DNA from: Alistipes sp.
GTDB taxonomy: Bacteria > Bacteroidota > Bacteroidia > Bacteroidales > Rikenellaceae
Assembly (NCBI GenBank): GCA_017391435.1
Contig: JAFOYS010000116.1
Span: forward strand, 1-6,346
Direction of reading: 5' to 3'
DNA length: 6,346 nt
Position 1 is the stretch's first letter, and each line of letters begins with the position of its first letter. A program made the translations under genes and the position numbers. This document shows positions 4,663-6,346 of this stretch, piece after piece. The notes beneath the pieces are model-generated. The model worked only from the letters and a program-made list of their open reading frames with translations, was not told the DNA's origin and made no database searches.

Positions 4663-6346
4663 TTATTTCTGTTTAGCCTCTTCAACTATCTTTGCAGCCT
4701 GCCTCTCCGCCTCGGCAATAATCTTGTCGGCCGCGGCCTTTGCTGCAATTTTTGCTATAGGGTTTGTTGCCTTCTCAACGAGTTTATCAGCCTCTTTGCG
4801 CGCAGCCTCTATAATCTGTGCTGCCTTTGCCTCTGCCTGAGCGGTAAGCTCCTGCTTAGCGTTGTCTACACTCTGAGCGACCTGCTCCCCTACCTGCTCC
4901 TTATCTATGCCAGCCTTCTCAAGCACTGCTTCTGCACTGCGAGCAGTGTCAAGAGTAATCTTAGGCGAGGAGAATGTTCCACCAATCTTTGCGTGCAGAG
5001 TTATCTGAGGCAGGGCTACTGCAACATTGTAGTCTACACTCTGGTCAAGACCTGTAAGGCCAGAGAGGGTCAACTTTGTCTTGCCAAGTTTTATATCAAA
5101 CGGCTTGGTAATTACATTACCGTTCTCAATAGTAAAGCTTATGACAGTGGCCTCGGTAGTCTCAATAGTAGATAGGTTGACACCATTTCCAACCTTTGAG
5201 GCGAGTGTGGTAAGTGCTGGAATGTTAGAGAGTTTAAAGTTTCCAGAGGATATCTTACCGTCACCGTTGACGCTCTTTAACACAGGCGACATTGTCTTGT
5301 CAAGGTTCATATCGGCGTTCAGAGACATAGTGTATGTACCCTCAACCTTGTTGAACAGTGGCACAAGCTTCTCTATCATCACAACTTGCGCTGCTGTCGT
5401 CTTAAACGACGCCCCCTTAAATGTTGCGTTGAGTCTGAGCCTGGGGTTAGAGATATCTACGGTAGAGTACGATGCCGAGGCCTTTGCAGTGCCGTCAAAC
5501 ATATTCATACCGAAATTATCAAGCGAGAGCACTCCACCACGCACAGAGGCTGCACCAGCAAGGTTGTCAATAACCATCTTGTCGTAGAGCACCTTTGTAA
5601 GTCTGCAGTTGAGCGCAAGGTCAAGATTCTTTGGCACCTCAATTACACTCATAGGCTCGGACGGTTGCTGTTCAGTTGACTCCTCTTTAGCCTCAGTATC
5701 AGGCTGCTCCTCGCTTGCCATTGAGGCCATAAGCTCGTTAAGGTCAAGCAGCGTAGAGACTATATCAAGCTTACCTGAAAGGGTCTTGTCGTGAAGCAGA
5801 TAGCCCCAGTAGTTAGTAAGCGTTCCAGATGCAGCGATATCGCTCTTGCCAATCTTGATATCAAGGCTCTCAAGGGCCATCTTTGCTGGTGAGAGGGTTG
5901 CAAGGGCCTTGTTGACCTCTATTGTAGGCAGTGTGCCATACTCAACCTCAATGCCCTCAACGCCGAGTTTACCTGCGACAGAGAGGCGGTCATAGGCTCC
6001 GCGGTCAATATCCGATAAGCGACCAGAGGCCGATGCGTCTGCCGTAATAATACCCGCAAGGGTCATACCCTCAAGCGGATAGATATCCTTTACAGCGCCC
6101 AGATCTACCCTACCCTTTGCAGTTACGGCAAAGCTCAGATCTGAGATTGGTGTTGCAGCCTTAAGTGTTGCGCTGAAGCTCTGACCACCAAAAGATGCAC
6201 CAAAATTAGAGACATTAACGGTCGTAGCATCGAGCGTTCCGCCAACATTCTCAACAGCAGCAGTAACATTAATTGCCGTTACGGCCTTTGGCAGGTCTGC
6301 ATACTTAAAGTTACCATCTTTAACCTTCAGCTTAAGGTTAAAGGCA
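4663..6346 (-). CDS. AsmA-like protein, C-terminal 560 residues (N-terminus beyond right edge)
   Basis: The frame is open from the right edge to TAA at 4663, so the ATG at 6066 is an internal Met and not the start. The visible part is made of short amphipathic beta strands with repeated G-x-L and x-A-S-G-x-L patterns, for example GTLTNYWGYL and SDIAASGTL, and ends its folded region in GGTFSSPKITLDTA. This is typical of the C-terminal region of AsmA-family proteins. These are inner-membrane-anchored proteins with a long periplasmic beta groove, and family members such as YhdP and TamB are linked to phospholipid movement to the outer membrane. An acidic linker rich in E, Q and P (5653-5715) interrupts it. 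The last 71 residues (4666-4878) are an Ala/Lys/Glu-rich helix, probably coiled coil, of a kind common in Bacteroidota AsmA proteins. The missing N-terminus should hold a membrane anchor. The downstream small peptide and lipoprotein genes follow closely, suggesting one operon. Confidence 0.85.
   Translation of the reverse strand, partial: AFNLKLKVKDGNFKYADLPKAVTAINVTAAVENVGGTLDATTVNVSNFGASFGGQSFSATLKAATPISDLSFAVTAKGRVDLGAVKDIYPLEGMTLAGIITADASASGRLSDIDRGAYDRLSVAGKLGVEGIEVEYGTLPTIEVNKALATLSPAKMALESLDIKIGKSDIAASGTLTNYWGYLLHDKTLSGKLDIVSTLLDLNELMASMASEEQPDTEAKEESTEQQPSEPMSVIEVPKNLDLALNCRLTKVLYDKMVIDNLAGAASVRGGVLSLDNFGMNMFDGTAKASASYSTVDISNPRLRLNATFKGASFKTTAAQVVMIEKLVPLFNKVEGTYTMSLNADMNLDKTMSPVLKSVNGDGKISSGNFKLSNIPALTTLASKVGNGVNLSTIETTEATVISFTIENGNVITKPFDIKLGKTKLTLSGLTGLDQSVDYNVAVALPQITLHAKIGGTFSSPKITLDTARSAEAVLEKAGIDKEQVGEQVAQSVDNAKQELTAQAEAKAAQIIEAARKEADKLVEKATNPIAKIAAKAAADKIIAEAERQAAKIVEEAKQK

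Noticed and set aside
4642..5587. Plus-strand frames of 177 and 168 codons opposite the AsmA-like gene
   Set aside because: They overlap each other and the AsmA-like coding region. The Leu/Cys-rich product of the first is the mirror of the Ala/Lys/Glu-rich tail codons, so both are shadows.
6064..6066. ATG at 6066 as the start of the AsmA-like gene
   Set aside because: The same frame stays open to the right edge and encodes the same beta-strand-rich pattern upstream, for example GQSFSATLKATAPISDLSF, so this Met is internal.
1..6346. CRISPR arrays, tRNA or rRNA genes, insertion sequences
   Set aside because: No short regularly spaced repeats, no cloverleaf-like or rRNA-like stretch, and no transposase-like frame or terminal inverted repeats were seen on either strand.

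Overview
The window looks like chromosomal DNA from a member of the Bacteroidales, probably a gut or oral commensal. The main evidence is a fimbrillin-like lipoprotein, an AsmA-like protein with an Ala/Lys/Glu-rich C-terminal tail, start codons preceded by AT-rich leaders without clear Shine-Dalgarno sequences, and a good match to the Bacteroidota -7 promoter element (TAnnTTTG). No species can be named from this alone. All genes lie on the minus strand, so they are read from the right edge to the left edge.

Right part (6346 to 4521): the C-terminal part of a large AsmA-like envelope protein enters from the right edge and ends at 4663. Ten bases later a 39-codon reading frame begins (4652-4533), and 12 bases after its stop the lipoprotein gene starts at 4520. 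This spacing suggests one transcript: AsmA-like protein, small peptide, lipoprotein.

Middle (4520 to 969): one 1183-residue predicted lipoprotein. In order it has a signal peptide, a fimbrillin-like N-terminal region, two copies of a roughly 330-residue module (LamG/concanavalin-like domain plus IPT/TIG-like beta domain), and a C-terminal glycerophosphodiester phosphodiesterase (GDPD) domain with its catalytic residues in place. The reading is a surface or periplasmic protein with binding modules carrying a phosphodiesterase. With the AsmA-like protein upstream, an envelope-lipid or glycerophospho-polymer theme is plausible but unproven.

Left part (968 to 1): a 100-base gap carries a probable promoter for a second transcript. 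That transcript encodes a NifU/IscU-N-like iron-sulfur scaffold relative (868-176) and, 35 bases later, the first 46 codons of what I recognise as a GGGtGRT-family protein (140 to the left edge). These two form a recurring but functionally undefined pair. The scaffold gene has strongly biased codon use, suggesting high expression, unlike the lipoprotein gene.

I see no RNA genes, mobile elements, CRISPR arrays or convincing intrinsic terminators. The points most worth following up are the composite fimbrillin/LamG/GDPD lipoprotein, the short peptide gene directly before it, and the scaffold-like/GGGtGRT pair.
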